Positions 53,993 to 63,571 of a DNA stretch of 64,000 nucleotides are shown here, piece by piece (positions within the stretch are counted from its first letter, which is position 1; the number at the start of each line of letters is the position of its first letter). Position numbers and translations under genes: made by a program. The notes below the pieces were generated by a model. The model did no database searches. It had not been told where the DNA came from and worked only from the letters and a program-made list of their open reading frames with translations. The stretch comes from Demequina iriomotensis (GTDB lineage: Bacteria; Actinomycetota; Actinomycetes; Actinomycetales; Demequinaceae): positions 186,001 to 250,000 of the forward strand of contig NZ_BBME01000012.1 of assembly GCF_000971395.1 (NCBI RefSeq). Reading direction: 5' to 3'.

Positions 53993-54883
53993 TCAGTGGA
54001 TGCTCTCCGGCTCGTCTCGCTGAGGGCGCAACAGGACGATGGCCGCGGCCAGCGCCGCGCCGCCCGCGACACCTGGCCATCCGAGCCTCTCCCCGAACAC
54101 GATCGCCGCGAGCACCGCGGCGACGAGCGGCTCGAGCAGCGACACGATGGTCGCGACGAAGGGCGGCACGGTACGCAGCCCGCCGAGGTAGAGGACGTAC
54201 GCGAGAGCCGTCGAGATCACGCCAAGCGCGACGGCGTAACCCCACGCCTGCGCGCCCGCGGGCGCGCCCCAGCCGAGCGCCAGCGCGACGGGGACGAGCA
54301 GCACGCCGCCCGCCGCGAACGACAGCGCGGTGAGCCGCGCGGCTCCGAGCCCCGGCACCGGCTCGCGGTTGACCACCGTCACACCCGCGAAGGCCGCGCC
54401 CGTCACCACCGCGACCGCCACGCCGATCGCGGCGCCGTCGCCGACGGACAGGGACGATCCGAGCAGCGACACGAGGCCGGCGACCGCGACCCCGAGGGCG
54501 AGCACGCGGCGGCCCGCCGGCCTGTCGCCGTGGCGCCACCAGTCCCACAACGCGACCCACACGGGCGCCGAGCCGATCGCGACGAGCGTCGCGAGACCCA
54601 CGCCCGCGAGGGCGACGCCGGTGAAGTACAGGACCTCGAACACCGCGGTGAGGGATCCGGTCGCAAGGATCCGCACCGCCATCGGCCGGTCGAGCCCGCG
54701 CAGCACCGGCGCGCGACGGGCGAGCAGCCAGGCGGTGAGCACCGCACCCGCGATGAGCATGCGCCACATCGCGACCGATGCGGGCGGCACGGCGGCCGCG
54801 TCGGCCAGCAGCGTGCCGAGCAGCCCCCCCGTGCCCCACAGGGTCGCGGCGAGGACGACGGACAGGAAGTGGCGGGGCTGCAC
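53993..54883 (-). CDS. EamA family (DMT) transporter
   Basis: Protein of 296 residues with ten predicted membrane helices in two EamA repeats ([16 protein letters not shown] in the first, [20 protein letters not shown] closing the second). Likely exports or imports a metabolite, identity unknown. GTG 54883 has TAGATT 6 nt upstream, and both lie in a strong hairpin at 54871-54913. It is between hpf and secA on the same strand. Confidence 0.85.
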   Translation of the reverse strand: MQPRHFLSVVLAATLWGTGGLLGTLLADAAAVPPASVAMWRMLIAGAVLTAWLLARRAPVLRGLDRPMAVRILATGSLTAVFEVLYFTGVALAGVGLATLVAIGSAPVWVALWDWWRHGDRPAGRRVLALGVAVAGLVSLLGSSLSVGDGAAIGVAVAVVTGAAFAGVTVVNREPVPGLGAARLTALSFAAGGVLLVPVALALGWGAPAGAQAWGYAVALGVISTALAYVLYLGGLRTVPPFVATIVSLLEPLVAAVLAAIVFGERLGWPGVAGGAALAAAIVLLRPQRDEPESIH

Positions 54884-54913
54884 CCGGGAAATCTACCCGG
54901 GCGCAGCCCCGCC
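54871..54913. terminator. Hairpin ending hpf and covering the EamA start
   Basis: Arms GGCGGGGCTGC (54871-54881) and GCAGCCCCGCC (54903-54913), with an inner CCCGGG pair and a 7-nt loop. It lies just after hpf and includes the start codon and putative -10 of the EamA gene. Confidence 0.7.
54890..54895 (-). promoter_or_regulatory. Putative -10 of the EamA gene
   Basis: TAGATT, 6 nt before GTG 54883, in the loop of the hairpin. Confidence 0.45.
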
Positions 54914-54923
54914 GCGACGGAGG

Positions 54924-55571
54924 TCAGGCGGTCTCGCGCGCCTGCTCCGCCTCCCCCTGCTCAAGGTGGATGACGCCGTACGTCCAGCCGCGTCGGCGGT
55001 ACACCGCAGACGCGAGCCCGGAGTCGCTGTCATGGAAGAGGAAGAAGTCGTGCCCCACGAGCTCCATCTGGTCGACGGCGTCGGCGATGGTCATGGGAGC
55101 CGCGGAGTGGGTCTTGGAGCGGATGATGATCGGGGTGCCGTCGATCGGGATCTCGCGGTGCGAGCCCTCGGGGGCGCCTTCCCATGCCTCGACGCTGCCG
55201 GCGCGGTCCTCGCTCTCGCCCGCGAGCGCCTCGACGGGCGGCACGGTGTGGAGACCGGCCTTTCCCTGGTGGCGGTGCGCCTTGCGCTCGTGGAGCTTGC
55301 GCAGCTGCTCGGTCAGCTTCTGCATCGCGCCGTCGAGGGCGACGAAGCGGTCCTCCGCTGCGGCCTCGGCGCGGACGACGCCGCGTCCACGGACCGTGAT
55401 CTCGACGCGCTCCCGATCGCTGCTCTGCTTGGGATTCCTCTCATGGACCACATGGATGTCAGCGCGCGTGGCGCGAGGGGCGAGGGCCTCGACCTTCTCC
55501 ATCTTCTCGAAGATCTTCTGCCGCATGTCCTCGGAGACCTTGGTGTGACGTCCCACGATGGCGATGTCCAT
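54924..55571 (-). CDS. hpf: Ribosome hibernation promoting factor, long form
   Basis: Protein of 215 residues. N-terminal HPF/RaiA domain (about 1-105, MDIAIVGRHTKVSEDMRQKI), a linker, then the C-terminal dimerisation domain (about 150-205, REIPIDGTPIIIRSKTHSAA then VGHDFFLFHDSDSG). Long HPF dimerises 70S ribosomes into inactive 100S. ATG 55571 has GAAGGAG 8 nt upstream. It lies between comF and secA, as in mycobacteria. Confidence 0.95.
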   Translation of the reverse strand: MDIAIVGRHTKVSEDMRQKIFEKMEKVEALAPRATRADIHVVHERNPKQSSDRERVEITVRGRGVVRAEAAAEDRFVALDGAMQKLTEQLRKLHERKAHRHQGKAGLHTVPPVEALAGESEDRAGSVEAWEGAPEGSHREIPIDGTPIIIRSKTHSAAPMTIADAVDQMELVGHDFFLFHDSDSGLASAVYRRRGWTYGVIHLEQGEAEQARETA

Positions 55572-55720
55572 GACGAAAACTCCTTCACTGTCGCTGTGGC
55601 CCATGCACGGGCCAGGGGCAAGGGGTCGGCGCTTGTCGCGCCCGGGGCACCACCTCCTCGCCTGGAAGGTGTCCGACGTTCTTCGTCGTCCTGGACCTCC
55701 CACCATAGACCTCGCCGCCG

Positions 55721-56458
55721 TCATCCGCGACCAACCGAGGGCCCCCGCGACGGACCCTGGGCCGATGCCAGGACGAGCGCCCCGACGGGCACGATCGGGG
55801 TGCCCGCGAGCGCGTCCGCGGCCCGCGCGAGCGTCGCGCCGGTGGTGACCACGTCGTCCACCAGCAGCGCCGCCGACGCCTCTCGCGAGACCCATGCGTC
55901 GCGGCTAGCGCGGGGCGCCCCCGCGCGCCACCGGCCGCGGTCGCCGGCCCCTCGCGACGCGCCGCGCCCGGGCACCAGGACGGCCCGGACCGCGGCCGGG
56001 AAGCCGCGGTCGGACAGCCCGGCGGCGGCGGCCTCCGCGAGCGCCCGGGGCAGGTCCGCGCCGCGCCGGCGGGTGTGCGCAGCCCGGGCGGGGCACGGCA
56101 CGACCGCCACCGGCGCGGCGCCCGGCGCCACGACCGACGCGAGCGCCGGCGCCACCTCGGCCGCCGCGCGCCGCATCGCCGCCCCGAGCAGCGCGCCGAG
56201 GTCCCGCCGCCCGGCGTCCTTCCACGCCGCGATGACGCCGTGCACCGGGCCGTCGAGCTCCGCGATCGACCACACCGGCAGCGGCGGGTCGAGCGCGGAC
56301 AGCCGCGGCGCCCCGGTCTCGCATCGCAGCGGCGGCTCCCACCAGGGCGCCTCGCACTCGTCGCACCAGCGCACGTCGTCCGCGCCGCAGCCCGGGCACT
56401 CGACCGGCACCACGAGCCGCCCGAGCCGCACCGCCGCTCCCGGACCGCTCTCCGTCAT
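55721..56458 (-). CDS. ComF family phosphoribosyltransferase-like protein
   Basis: Protein of 245 residues. N-terminal zinc-finger-like CPGCGADDVRWCDEC (about 20-34), then a PRTase domain with PCPARAAHTRRRGADLP and the PRPP-binding loop LLVDDVVTTGATL near the C-terminus. ComF proteins aid DNA uptake in competent bacteria; in actinobacteria the role is unclear. ATG 56458. It stands between hpf and lpqB. Confidence 0.88.
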   Translation of the reverse strand: MTESGPGAAVRLGRLVVPVECPGCGADDVRWCDECEAPWWEPPLRCETGAPRLSALDPPLPVWSIAELDGPVHGVIAAWKDAGRRDLGALLGAAMRRAAAEVAPALASVVAPGAAPVAVVPCPARAAHTRRRGADLPRALAEAAAAGLSDRGFPAAVRAVLVPGRGASRGAGDRGRWRAGAPRASRDAWVSREASAALLVDDVVTTGATLARAADALAGTPIVPVGALVLASAQGPSRGPSVGRG

Positions 56459-56561
56459 ACGCGCATCGTGCCGTCGGGCACGCCCGGCCGCCCGCACACC
56501 CCCCCGGGCCTGGGGACGATGCGCCGCCCGGCGGCGTCGGGGACCTCGCCCGGGACCCGGC

Positions 56562-58286
56562 TCAGCCCGCGTACGCGAGGTCGTCGACGCCCGACGCGAT
56601 GGTGGACCAGCCGGTGCCGGCGCGTTCGCGCACGGTGCCGTCCTCGGACACGAGCGTGATCGACCGGTCGCCGTGGCGCGCGGAGATCGCCACCGCATCG
56701 GCCACCGCGGCGTCCTGCGTGGTCCGTCCGCCCACCGAGATCACCCACAGCGGCGCGGTCTCCTCGCCGGCGGAGGACCCGAGGAGCGCGACCGAGAGAT
56801 CGTCGACCCAGATCGCGTCCGTCACCGCACCGACGTTGGCGCCGATCTGGAGCGGTTCGCCGATGCTGAGCGGCTCGCCCGACTCCGACCGCACCACCTC
56901 GACCACCTCGACCACCGTCTGCGCGCCGGCGCCCGACACGACCAGGAGCCGCGCACCGTCGCGCGACGGCACCACCTGCTGCACCGTCCGGCCCGCGAGC
57001 CAGCGCGCGTCGAGCAGGGTCGGCATGCCGTCGTCGGACACGGCCGTCACCGCCTCGGGCTCCGCCGCCTCCGCGGTCCAGACCCATCCGTACCGATCGA
57101 AGCTGGGCGGCACCAGCGCCGCGCCCTCGACGAGCGTGGTGACGGCCATCTCCCCCGCGGGCTCGCCCTCCTCGTCGCGGGCGATGAGCGAGTCGGCCCC
57201 GCCGGCGAGCGCGTCGGACACGACGATGCGGTCGCCGCCCACGCGGAAGGCCGTGCGGGTGCCCGCGTACGAGGTCGCGAGCGCGTCGGCGTCCGCCGGC
57301 AACGCGCCCGCGTCGTCGGGCACCACGCGGATCTCGTCCCCGTCCCACAGCCCCAGCCGGCCGTCGATGAACAGCGCGGCGACGCTCGCGGGGACCGGTT
57401 CGCGCGACAGCGTGTCCTCCTGCTCCGTCACGAGCGGCACACCGCCGACCGTGACGTCCACCTCGCGGATCCCGGGGAGCGCGGTCAGGGTGAGACGCAG
57501 CTGCTGCTCGGCGAGCGCGCGCTGCGCCGGCGTGCCCGCGGACTGCGAGGAGAGCTGCACCTTCGCGACGCCGTCGGTCACCACCACCGAGTCGACCGCG
57601 AGCGCGGCGCCCGCGGGGAAGCCCGTCGTGACGGCGTTCGCGAGCCACGGCGACGGCCCCGCCACCAGCTCGCGCGCGGCCCACGTCGCGACGTTCGCCT
57701 GGGGCAGCCAGCGCTGCTCGGGCACGGCGGTGCTCCCGTCCGCCGAGGCGAAGACCAGGGTGACCGGCAGGAACACCTGGTTGAAGGTGGCCTCCGCGAC
57801 CAGCGAGCCGTCCTCGAGGCCTGCGATGCGCCACTGGTTGGCCACGCCGCGCGCCACCTGGAACTCGAGCTGCGTCTGAGTGCCGGACTCCGCCTCGGTC
57901 ATGCGGCCCGCATCGTCGATCCAGGCCGCGACGGGGACCGAGTAGACGACGCGCCCGGCTCCCTCGTCGTAGTCGGGCGTGAGCGCGCCCGAATCGAACA
58001 CCGTGACCTCGGCGAGCGGGTCCCACTCGGCGCGCGCCGGCACCGTGAGGTACTCGCGCGCCACCGAGAAGTCCGAGGCGAATCCCGCCGCGGTGGCCTG
58101 GATGAAGCCGGAGACGATGGAGTTGACGCTCGCGTCCATCTGCGGGCCCTCGGCGAACGGCACCACGGGCTCGGCGCCCTCGACCTCGCCGGTGCCCTCG
58201 TTCACCTCGCCCGTGGTGGGGATGGTCGCGCACGCGCCGAGCGCGAGCGCGGCCGCAGCCCATACCGCCGTCAGCCTGCGCCTCAT
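56562..58286 (-). CDS. lpqB: Lipoprotein LpqB
   Basis: Protein of 574 residues. Signal peptide with lipobox LGAC (Cys19), a GerMN-like domain (about 190-310, FLPVTLVFASADGST and LRLTLTALPGIREVDVTVGG) and a C-terminal beta-propeller-like domain. LpqB interacts with the sensor MtrB and tunes MtrAB signalling. ATG 58286 overlaps the mtrB stop (ATGA). Confidence 0.94.
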   Translation of the reverse strand: MRRRLTAVWAAAALALGACATIPTTGEVNEGTGEVEGAEPVVPFAEGPQMDASVNSIVSGFIQATAAGFASDFSVAREYLTVPARAEWDPLAEVTVFDSGALTPDYDEGAGRVVYSVPVAAWIDDAGRMTEAESGTQTQLEFQVARGVANQWRIAGLEDGSLVAEATFNQVFLPVTLVFASADGSTAVPEQRWLPQANVATWAARELVAGPSPWLANAVTTGFPAGAALAVDSVVVTDGVAKVQLSSQSAGTPAQRALAEQQLRLTLTALPGIREVDVTVGGVPLVTEQEDTLSREPVPASVAALFIDGRLGLWDGDEIRVVPDDAGALPADADALATSYAGTRTAFRVGGDRIVVSDALAGGADSLIARDEEGEPAGEMAVTTLVEGAALVPPSFDRYGWVWTAEAAEPEAVTAVSDDGMPTLLDARWLAGRTVQQVVPSRDGARLLVVSGAGAQTVVEVVEVVRSESGEPLSIGEPLQIGANVGAVTDAIWVDDLSVALLGSSAGEETAPLWVISVGGRTTQDAAVADAVAISARHGDRSITLVSEDGTVRERAGTGWSTIASGVDDLAYAG

Positions 58287-59920
58287 GGGGCCACCTCCCT
58301 GCGATCGGACTCGAGCGTCACCGGCTCGGCGATCGCGCCGTAGTCGAGCTCGGCGATCACCAACGGGAGCGGCGGGTGCTGGCCGAGTCCCTGCGACGTG
58401 CGCGGCAGCTGCAGGCGGAAGCTCGCGCCCTTGCCGGGAAGCCCCCACGCCTCGAGCCGGCCGCCGTGCAGCTGCGCGTCCTCACGCGCGATCGAGAGGC
58501 CGAGCCCGGTGCCGCCCATGGTCCGGGCGCGCGCCGCATCGGCCCGCCAGAAACGGTCGAAGACGCGCTGCGCCTGCTGCGGGGTGAGGCCGATGCCGTA
58601 GTCGCGGACCACGACGGCGACGGCACGCTTCGACGAGGCGACGACCACGTCGACCGGGCGTCGCTGCGCGTGCTCGATCGCGTTGGACAGGAGGTTGCGG
58701 ACGATGCGCGCCACGCGCGGGCGGTCGATGGAGGCGACGTGGCTGCCTTTGGCGACCCACAGCTGCAGGTGGACGCCGAGGCTGCGCGCGGCGGGGACCA
58801 TGGCCTCGACCTGGTCCCGCACCACGTCGGCCACGGACATCTCGTCGAACTCGAGCTGGGCGGCGCCGGCGTCGATGCGCGAGATCTCGAGCAGGTCCGC
58901 CAGCAGGGACTCGAAGCGGTCGATCTGGGTGTCGAGCAGCTCCGCCGAGCGCGCGACCTCGGGCGGGAAGCCGCCGCGCGCATCGTGCAGCACGTCCGCG
59001 GCCATGCGGATGGTGGTGAGCGGCGTGCGGAGCTCGTGCGACACGTCGGACACGAAGCGGCGCTGCAGGCGCGACAGCTCCTCCATGCGCGTGATCTGGC
59101 GTTGGAGCGACTCGGCCATCTCGTTGAAGGTCCGCGCGAGCGTCGCCATCTCGTCCTGCCCGCGCACCGTCATGCGCTCGGACAGGATCCCCTCCGCGAG
59201 CCGCGACGCGACGCGAGCCGCCTGGCGCACGGGGCGCACGGTCTGGCGCGTCACCTGGTACGTGAGCACGGCGAGCAGACCCATGAGCGCGATGCCGCCG
59301 AGCGCGAGCACCCGCTGGATGAGCTGCAGCGTCGACTCCTCGTCCGCGAGGGAGTAGACGAAGTAGAGCTCGTACGCGCCCGCGACCCGGATGGTGAAGG
59401 GCATCCCCACCACGACGCCGGGGTCGCCGCCGTCGGGCAGCGCGACGAACTGCCACGACTGGTCCTGGCCCGACTGGACCTCCGCGCGCATCTCCGGGGT
59501 GATGACATCGACGAGCGCGGTGTCCGACACGGGCGGCGACAGCAGCACGCCCGAGGAGTTCGACGGATCGCGCAGCATCACGAGTCCGCGCGAGCTGCCG
59601 CCGAGCGCACCCAGGCCGTCCGCGAGGTCGTAGACCAGCTGCTGCAGGTCGCCCGACGTCTCCGCCGTCGACGCATCGACGTTCTCCTGCGCGCCCGCGC
59701 CGTCACGGGCCGTCTCGTCGAGGATGCGCTGGACGCGGGTCTCGACGAGCCCGTCGCGGATCTGCGTGCTCACCATCGCGCCGATGACGATCACCGCGCC
59801 GAGCCCGAGCACCGTGGTGGTCGCGACCACCCGCAGCAGGAGCGAGCCGCGGAACCGGCGCCAGACCCGTCGCGGGCCCTTGGCCAGGTTCGCCCACAGG
59901 GAGCGAGGGGTGAGCCTCAC
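58283..59920 (-). CDS. mtrB: Sensor histidine kinase MtrB
   Basis: Protein of 545 residues. Membrane helices at about 29-52 and 205-222 frame an extracellular domain; then HAMP (about 222-275), dimerisation box FVSDVSHELRTPLTTIRMAA with His295, and the ATPase boxes NLLSNAIEHAQRRP, RDYGIGLTPQQAQ and GGTGLGLSIA. MtrB controls MtrA in cell division and envelope genes. GTG 59920 overlaps the mtrA stop (GTGA). Confidence 0.96.
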   Translation of the reverse strand: MRLTPRSLWANLAKGPRRVWRRFRGSLLLRVVATTTVLGLGAVIVIGAMVSTQIRDGLVETRVQRILDETARDGAGAQENVDASTAETSGDLQQLVYDLADGLGALGGSSRGLVMLRDPSNSSGVLLSPPVSDTALVDVITPEMRAEVQSGQDQSWQFVALPDGGDPGVVVGMPFTIRVAGAYELYFVYSLADEESTLQLIQRVLALGGIALMGLLAVLTYQVTRQTVRPVRQAARVASRLAEGILSERMTVRGQDEMATLARTFNEMAESLQRQITRMEELSRLQRRFVSDVSHELRTPLTTIRMAADVLHDARGGFPPEVARSAELLDTQIDRFESLLADLLEISRIDAGAAQLEFDEMSVADVVRDQVEAMVPAARSLGVHLQLWVAKGSHVASIDRPRVARIVRNLLSNAIEHAQRRPVDVVVASSKRAVAVVVRDYGIGLTPQQAQRVFDRFWRADAARARTMGGTGLGLSIAREDAQLHGGRLEAWGLPGKGASFRLQLPRTSQGLGQHPPLPLVIAELDYGAIAEPVTLESDRREVAP

Positions 59921-60600
59921 GACCCGACGCCACCGGCCTTGTAGCCCACGCCGCGCACCGTCACGATGATCTCGGGGTTCTCCGGGTCGCGCTCGACCTT
60001 TGCCCGCAGCCGCTGGATGTGGACGTTGACCAGGCGCGTGTCCGCGGCATGGCGATAGCCCCACACGTCCTCGAGGAGCACCTCGCGGGTGAACACCTGC
60101 CCCGGCGAGCGCGCGAGCGTGACGAGCACGTCGAACTCGAGCGGGGTGAGGGGGATGAGCTCGCCGCCACGCGTGACGCGGTGCCCCGTGACGTCGATCT
60201 CGAGGTCGGCGACGCGCACCACCGCGGGCGTCGCGTTGTCGTTGCGGCGCAGCCGCGCGCGGACCCGGGCGATGAGCTCGCGCGGCTTGAACGGCTTGGG
60301 GACGTAGTCATCCGCCCCGGACTCGAGGCCCAGCACCACGTCGACCGTCTCCGACTTCGCCGTGAGCATGATGATCGGCACGCCCGACTCGGCGCGGATC
60401 TCGCGGCAGATGTCGATGCCGCTCGTGCCCGGCAGCATGAGGTCGAGCAGGATCACGTCCGGGTTGGTCGCCCTGAACGCCGCCACCGCCTCGTCGCCGT
60501 GATCGCAGAACACCGTCTCGAAGCCGTCGCCGCGCAGGACGATTCCGAGCATCTCGGACACCGCGGGGTCATCGTCGACCACCAGGATCTTCGCCGTCAT
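59917..60600 (-). CDS. mtrA: Response regulator MtrA
   Basis: Protein of 227 residues. Receiver domain with phosphoacceptor Asp53 in VILLDLMLPG and Lys in DDYVPKPFKPRE, and an OmpR-type winged helix with EDVWGYRHAADTRLVNVHIQ. ATG 60600 follows CATAAT by 6 nt, so the mtrAB-lpqB transcript is probably leaderless. The three genes overlap by 4 bp each and form one operon. Confidence 0.97.
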   Translation of the reverse strand: MTAKILVVDDDPAVSEMLGIVLRGDGFETVFCDHGDEAVAAFRATNPDVILLDLMLPGTSGIDICREIRAESGVPIIMLTAKSETVDVVLGLESGADDYVPKPFKPRELIARVRARLRRNDNATPAVVRVADLEIDVTGHRVTRGGELIPLTPLEFDVLVTLARSPGQVFTREVLLEDVWGYRHAADTRLVNVHIQRLRAKVERDPENPEIIVTVRGVGYKAGGVGS

Positions 60601-60606
60601 GGACCC

Positions 60607-60612
60607 ATTATG
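60607..60612 (-). promoter_or_regulatory. Putative -10 of mtrA-mtrB-lpqB
   Basis: CATAAT, 6 nt before ATG 60600; the best -10 match to TATAAT among the leaderless-type sites here. Confidence 0.55.
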
Positions 60613-60678
60613 CCGAGCGCTCCCCCGGAGCCCGCGCAGGCCGTGGCAGGATGGGCCGGACACCACCGGAGGGACGGC

Positions 60679-61740
60679 ATGGACGACCGCGAGGATCGCT
60701 CGGAGTGGGCCGCGCCCGGCGGCATCGTGCCTGATAGCGCACCCACCCTCGGATCGGCTCCCGCGCCGGCGCCGGCGAGCCCTCCGCCCGCGTCCCGCAT
60801 CCCCACCTCCGCGTCGTGGCAGCCCGGCTTCATGCCGCTGCGCCCCCTCGGGTTCGGGGACCTCCTGGGCCTCCCGTTCCGCGCCATGCGGTTCAACCGG
60901 GGCGTCGTGGTGGGCGGGCCGCTGCTGCTCACCCTCGCGGCGACCGCGCTGCTGGTCGTCGGCTTCTGGCTGCTGTTCTCCGATGCGTCGCTGCTGTTCT
61001 ACGACGCCACCGAGGACCTGAGGGTCGACGCCACGACCATCGGCGTGCTCATCGCCGCGGTCGTCGCGGCGCTGCTCGCAGACATCCTCTCGAGCGCGAT
61101 CGTCGCCCCGGGCGTGTCGCGCGGCATCCTCGGCGAGCGCATCCGGCTCGGCGACGCGTGGGGAGCCGTGCGCCCCCGCATCGGCGCACTGCTGCTGCTC
61201 TACCTGCTCGCGGGCCTCGCGTGGGCCGGGGCCTTCGGCGTCGCGGTCCTGTTCGCGGTGTTCGCGATGTCGGGCGACAGCGTCGGCGGCGTGATCCTCG
61301 GCGTCGTGGTCGTGCTCGCGGTCGGGCTCGCCGCATCGTTCCTCGTCGTGCTCGTCGGCGGCCTCGCGCGCCCCATCGTGGTGCTCGAGCGCCGCGGCGC
61401 GGTGGCGGCGATCAGGCGCGCGCGGCAGCTCCTCAAGGGCCGCTTCTGGTGGTCCTTCCTGGTGGTCTTCGTCGCGGCGGTGCTCATCGGGGTGGTCTCG
61501 AGCGTGGTGAGCCAGCTGGGCAGCTTCGCGTCGCTCGGGGTGACCGCGATCGCCCCGGACAACGCGGTCGCGGTGGGCATCGCGTTCGCGGCGGTGCTCG
61601 CGATCTCGACGCTGGTCTCCTACGTGCTGACGTACTCGTACATGGGCGCGCTCTTCGCGCTCATGCTCGTCGACCTCCGCATCCGCCACGAAGGCTTCGA
61701 CCTCACGCTCGCCGAGGCGGCGGAGGCGCGTCGCGCGTGA
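60679..61740 (+). CDS. Multi-pass membrane protein, first gene of a DUF4129-MoxR operon
   Basis: Protein of 353 residues. A Pro/Ser/Ala-rich cytoplasmic N-terminus (about 1-55), then about six membrane helices with MPLRPLGFGDLLGLPFRAMR before the first. This layout is typical of actinobacterial proteins encoded next to DUF4129 and MoxR; a transport or assembly role is not shown. GGAGGGA lies 5 nt before ATG 60679. The stop overlaps the DUF4129 start. It is divergent from mtrA. Confidence 0.78.
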   Translation: MDDREDRSEWAAPGGIVPDSAPTLGSAPAPAPASPPPASRIPTSASWQPGFMPLRPLGFGDLLGLPFRAMRFNRGVVVGGPLLLTLAATALLVVGFWLLFSDASLLFYDATEDLRVDATTIGVLIAAVVAALLADILSSAIVAPGVSRGILGERIRLGDAWGAVRPRIGALLLLYLLAGLAWAGAFGVAVLFAVFAMSGDSVGGVILGVVVVLAVGLAASFLVVLVGGLARPIVVLERRGAVAAIRRARQLLKGRFWWSFLVVFVAAVLIGVVSSVVSQLGSFASLGVTAIAPDNAVAVGIAFAAVLAISTLVSYVLTYSYMGALFALMLVDLRIRHEGFDLTLAEAAEARRA

Positions 61741-62378
61741 GCATCGACGCCCCTCCGCTCACCCCTGACGCCGACACCGCGCGCCGCTGGGCCGTGGAGG
61801 AGCTCGCGAAGGACGAGTACGGCCAGGGCGGCACGTCGGTGCTCGACCGCGTGCTCGGCTGGCTGCTCGACCTGGTCGATGGCATCGGCAACGGCATCGG
61901 GGGCGATGCGGGAACCGTCGGGACCACGATCACGGCGGCCGTGGTGGCGGGGCTCGTCGCGCTCGTGCTGTGGCTCGTGGTGGGGCCGATGCGCCGCAGC
62001 CGTGCCCGCGCGAAGGACGCCGGGCTCTTCGAGGACGACCGGTCCGCGGCGGAGCTCGAGACCGGGGCCCGCGCGGCCGCGCGGGCCGGCGACTGGCAGA
62101 AGGCCACGCTCGACCTCTACCGCGCGCTCATCCTCAGGCTCGCCGAACGGGACCTCGTCTCGCTCACGGCCGGCCTCACCGCGGCGGAGGCCGCCGCGGA
62201 GGCCGCCCTGAACCTCCCGGCCCTCGCGGGTCGTCTCGCCGTCGACGCGGACGCGTTCGACGGGATCCGCTACGGTCACGTGGCAGCCTCGGAGTCGACG
62301 TACGCGCACGTGAGCGGCACGCTCGACGCGTGCCTGAGCGCACGGCCACGGCTCGCCGACGCGGCGGCGACGCCGTGA
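61737..62378 (+). CDS. DUF4129 domain membrane protein
   Basis: Protein of 213 residues. One membrane helix (about 62-84) and a C-terminal cytoplasmic helical domain (AAARAGDWQKATLDLYRALI followed by LRLAERDLVSL) that fits DUF4129, a domain usually found with MoxR ATPases and transglutaminase-like proteins. GTG 61737 overlaps the upstream stop (GTGA), and its own stop overlaps the next start. Confidence 0.85.
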   Translation: MSIDAPPLTPDADTARRWAVEELAKDEYGQGGTSVLDRVLGWLLDLVDGIGNGIGGDAGTVGTTITAAVVAGLVALVLWLVVGPMRRSRARAKDAGLFEDDRSAAELETGARAAARAGDWQKATLDLYRALILRLAERDLVSLTAGLTAAEAAAEAALNLPALAGRLAVDADAFDGIRYGHVAASESTYAHVSGTLDACLSARPRLADAAATP

Positions 62379-63571
62379 CGGCGCGCGCGGATCTCCTCAC
62401 CACCGCGCCCGGGCCGGGGCTGCGCGCCCGCGCCCGCCGGGGGCGGCTCGGCATCGTCGCCGCGCTCGTGTTCGTCGGGATCCTCGCGCTGCTGGTCGTC
62501 GGGTCGCGCACGGGCGACGTGGTGCCGCTGTCGACGGAGAACTCGCGCGCCGCCGGCACGCGCGCGGTCGCCCAGATCCTGCGGGACCACGGGGTCGAGG
62601 TCCGCCAGGTCGACCGCCTCGGCCAGGCGCGCGTGGACGATCCCTCGGCGACGACGGTGGTGATCGCGAACCCCTATCTGCTCACGCCGAGTCAGCTCGA
62701 CTCGGTGGTGCGCTACCCCGGCGACGTGGTCCTGCTCGGATCGTCGGACGAGTCGCTCGCCGCGCTCGGCGTCGACGCCCGCGAGGCGCCCGTGCTCCTC
62801 CCCCGCACGGTCGACGCGGCGTGCGCGGACCCCGACGCGAGCGCCGCAGGCACCGCGGTGGTGAGCGACTGGGGCCTCGTCGCGACCGGCGACTCCGCGG
62901 AGCTGTGCTTCCTCGACGGCGACGTCGCGGCGTTCGCGAGGGCCACGAGCGCCGGGCGCACCGTGACGGTCATCGCGTCGACGCCGCTGGTCACCAACGC
63001 GCAGCTCGACCGCGAAGGCCACGCCGCGCTCGCGATCCGCGCGCTCGGGCGCCACCCCGACGTCGTCTGGTACGTCGCGGACGGCTTCGACGCGAGCCTC
63101 CTCGCCACGCCCGGCTCGGGCGGCGGCGAGGCGCCGACCGAGGTCGAGGCGACCCCCGACCTCCTGCCGCCCGGAACCGGGTCGGCGCTCTACGCGCTCG
63201 CGCTCACGGCGCTGGTCGCCGCGTTCTGGCGTGCGCGTCGCTTCGGCGCGCTCGTAGCCGAGCCGCTGCCGGTGGTGGTGCGTGCGTCCGAGGCCACGCG
63301 CGGCAGGGCCCGCCTGTACCGGCGCGCGCGGGCGACGGGACGCTCGGCCGCATCGTTGCGCGCCGCCGCCGCGCTGCGGATGGGCCGGCGCATCGGTGTC
63401 CCGCGCTCCGAGGACCGCGCGACGCTGGTCAACGCGATCGCGCGCGCCGCGGGCCGGCCCGCGCAGGACGTCGACCGCATGCTCTACGGCCCCGCCCCCG
63501 CGGACGACGCCGCCCTTCTCACCCTGATCTCCGAGCTCGACGCACTCGAAAGCGAGGTTCACCGACCGTGA
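62375..63571 (+). CDS. DUF4350 domain-containing membrane protein
   Basis: Protein of 398 residues. Membrane helices near the N-terminus (about 26-44) and around 270-288 enclose a DUF4350-like domain (STENSRAAGTRAVAQILRDH; VVIANPYLLTPSQLDSV; VVLLGSSDESLAALG). The cytoplasmic C-terminus is Arg-rich. Coupled to both neighbours by GTGA overlaps. Confidence 0.85.
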   Translation: MTARADLLTTAPGPGLRARARRGRLGIVAALVFVGILALLVVGSRTGDVVPLSTENSRAAGTRAVAQILRDHGVEVRQVDRLGQARVDDPSATTVVIANPYLLTPSQLDSVVRYPGDVVLLGSSDESLAALGVDAREAPVLLPRTVDAACADPDASAAGTAVVSDWGLVATGDSAELCFLDGDVAAFARATSAGRTVTVIASTPLVTNAQLDREGHAALAIRALGRHPDVVWYVADGFDASLLATPGSGGGEAPTEVEATPDLLPPGTGSALYALALTALVAAFWRARRFGALVAEPLPVVVRASEATRGRARLYRRARATGRSAASLRAAAALRMGRRIGVPRSEDRATLVNAIARAAGRPAQDVDRMLYGPAPADDAALLTLISELDALESEVHRP

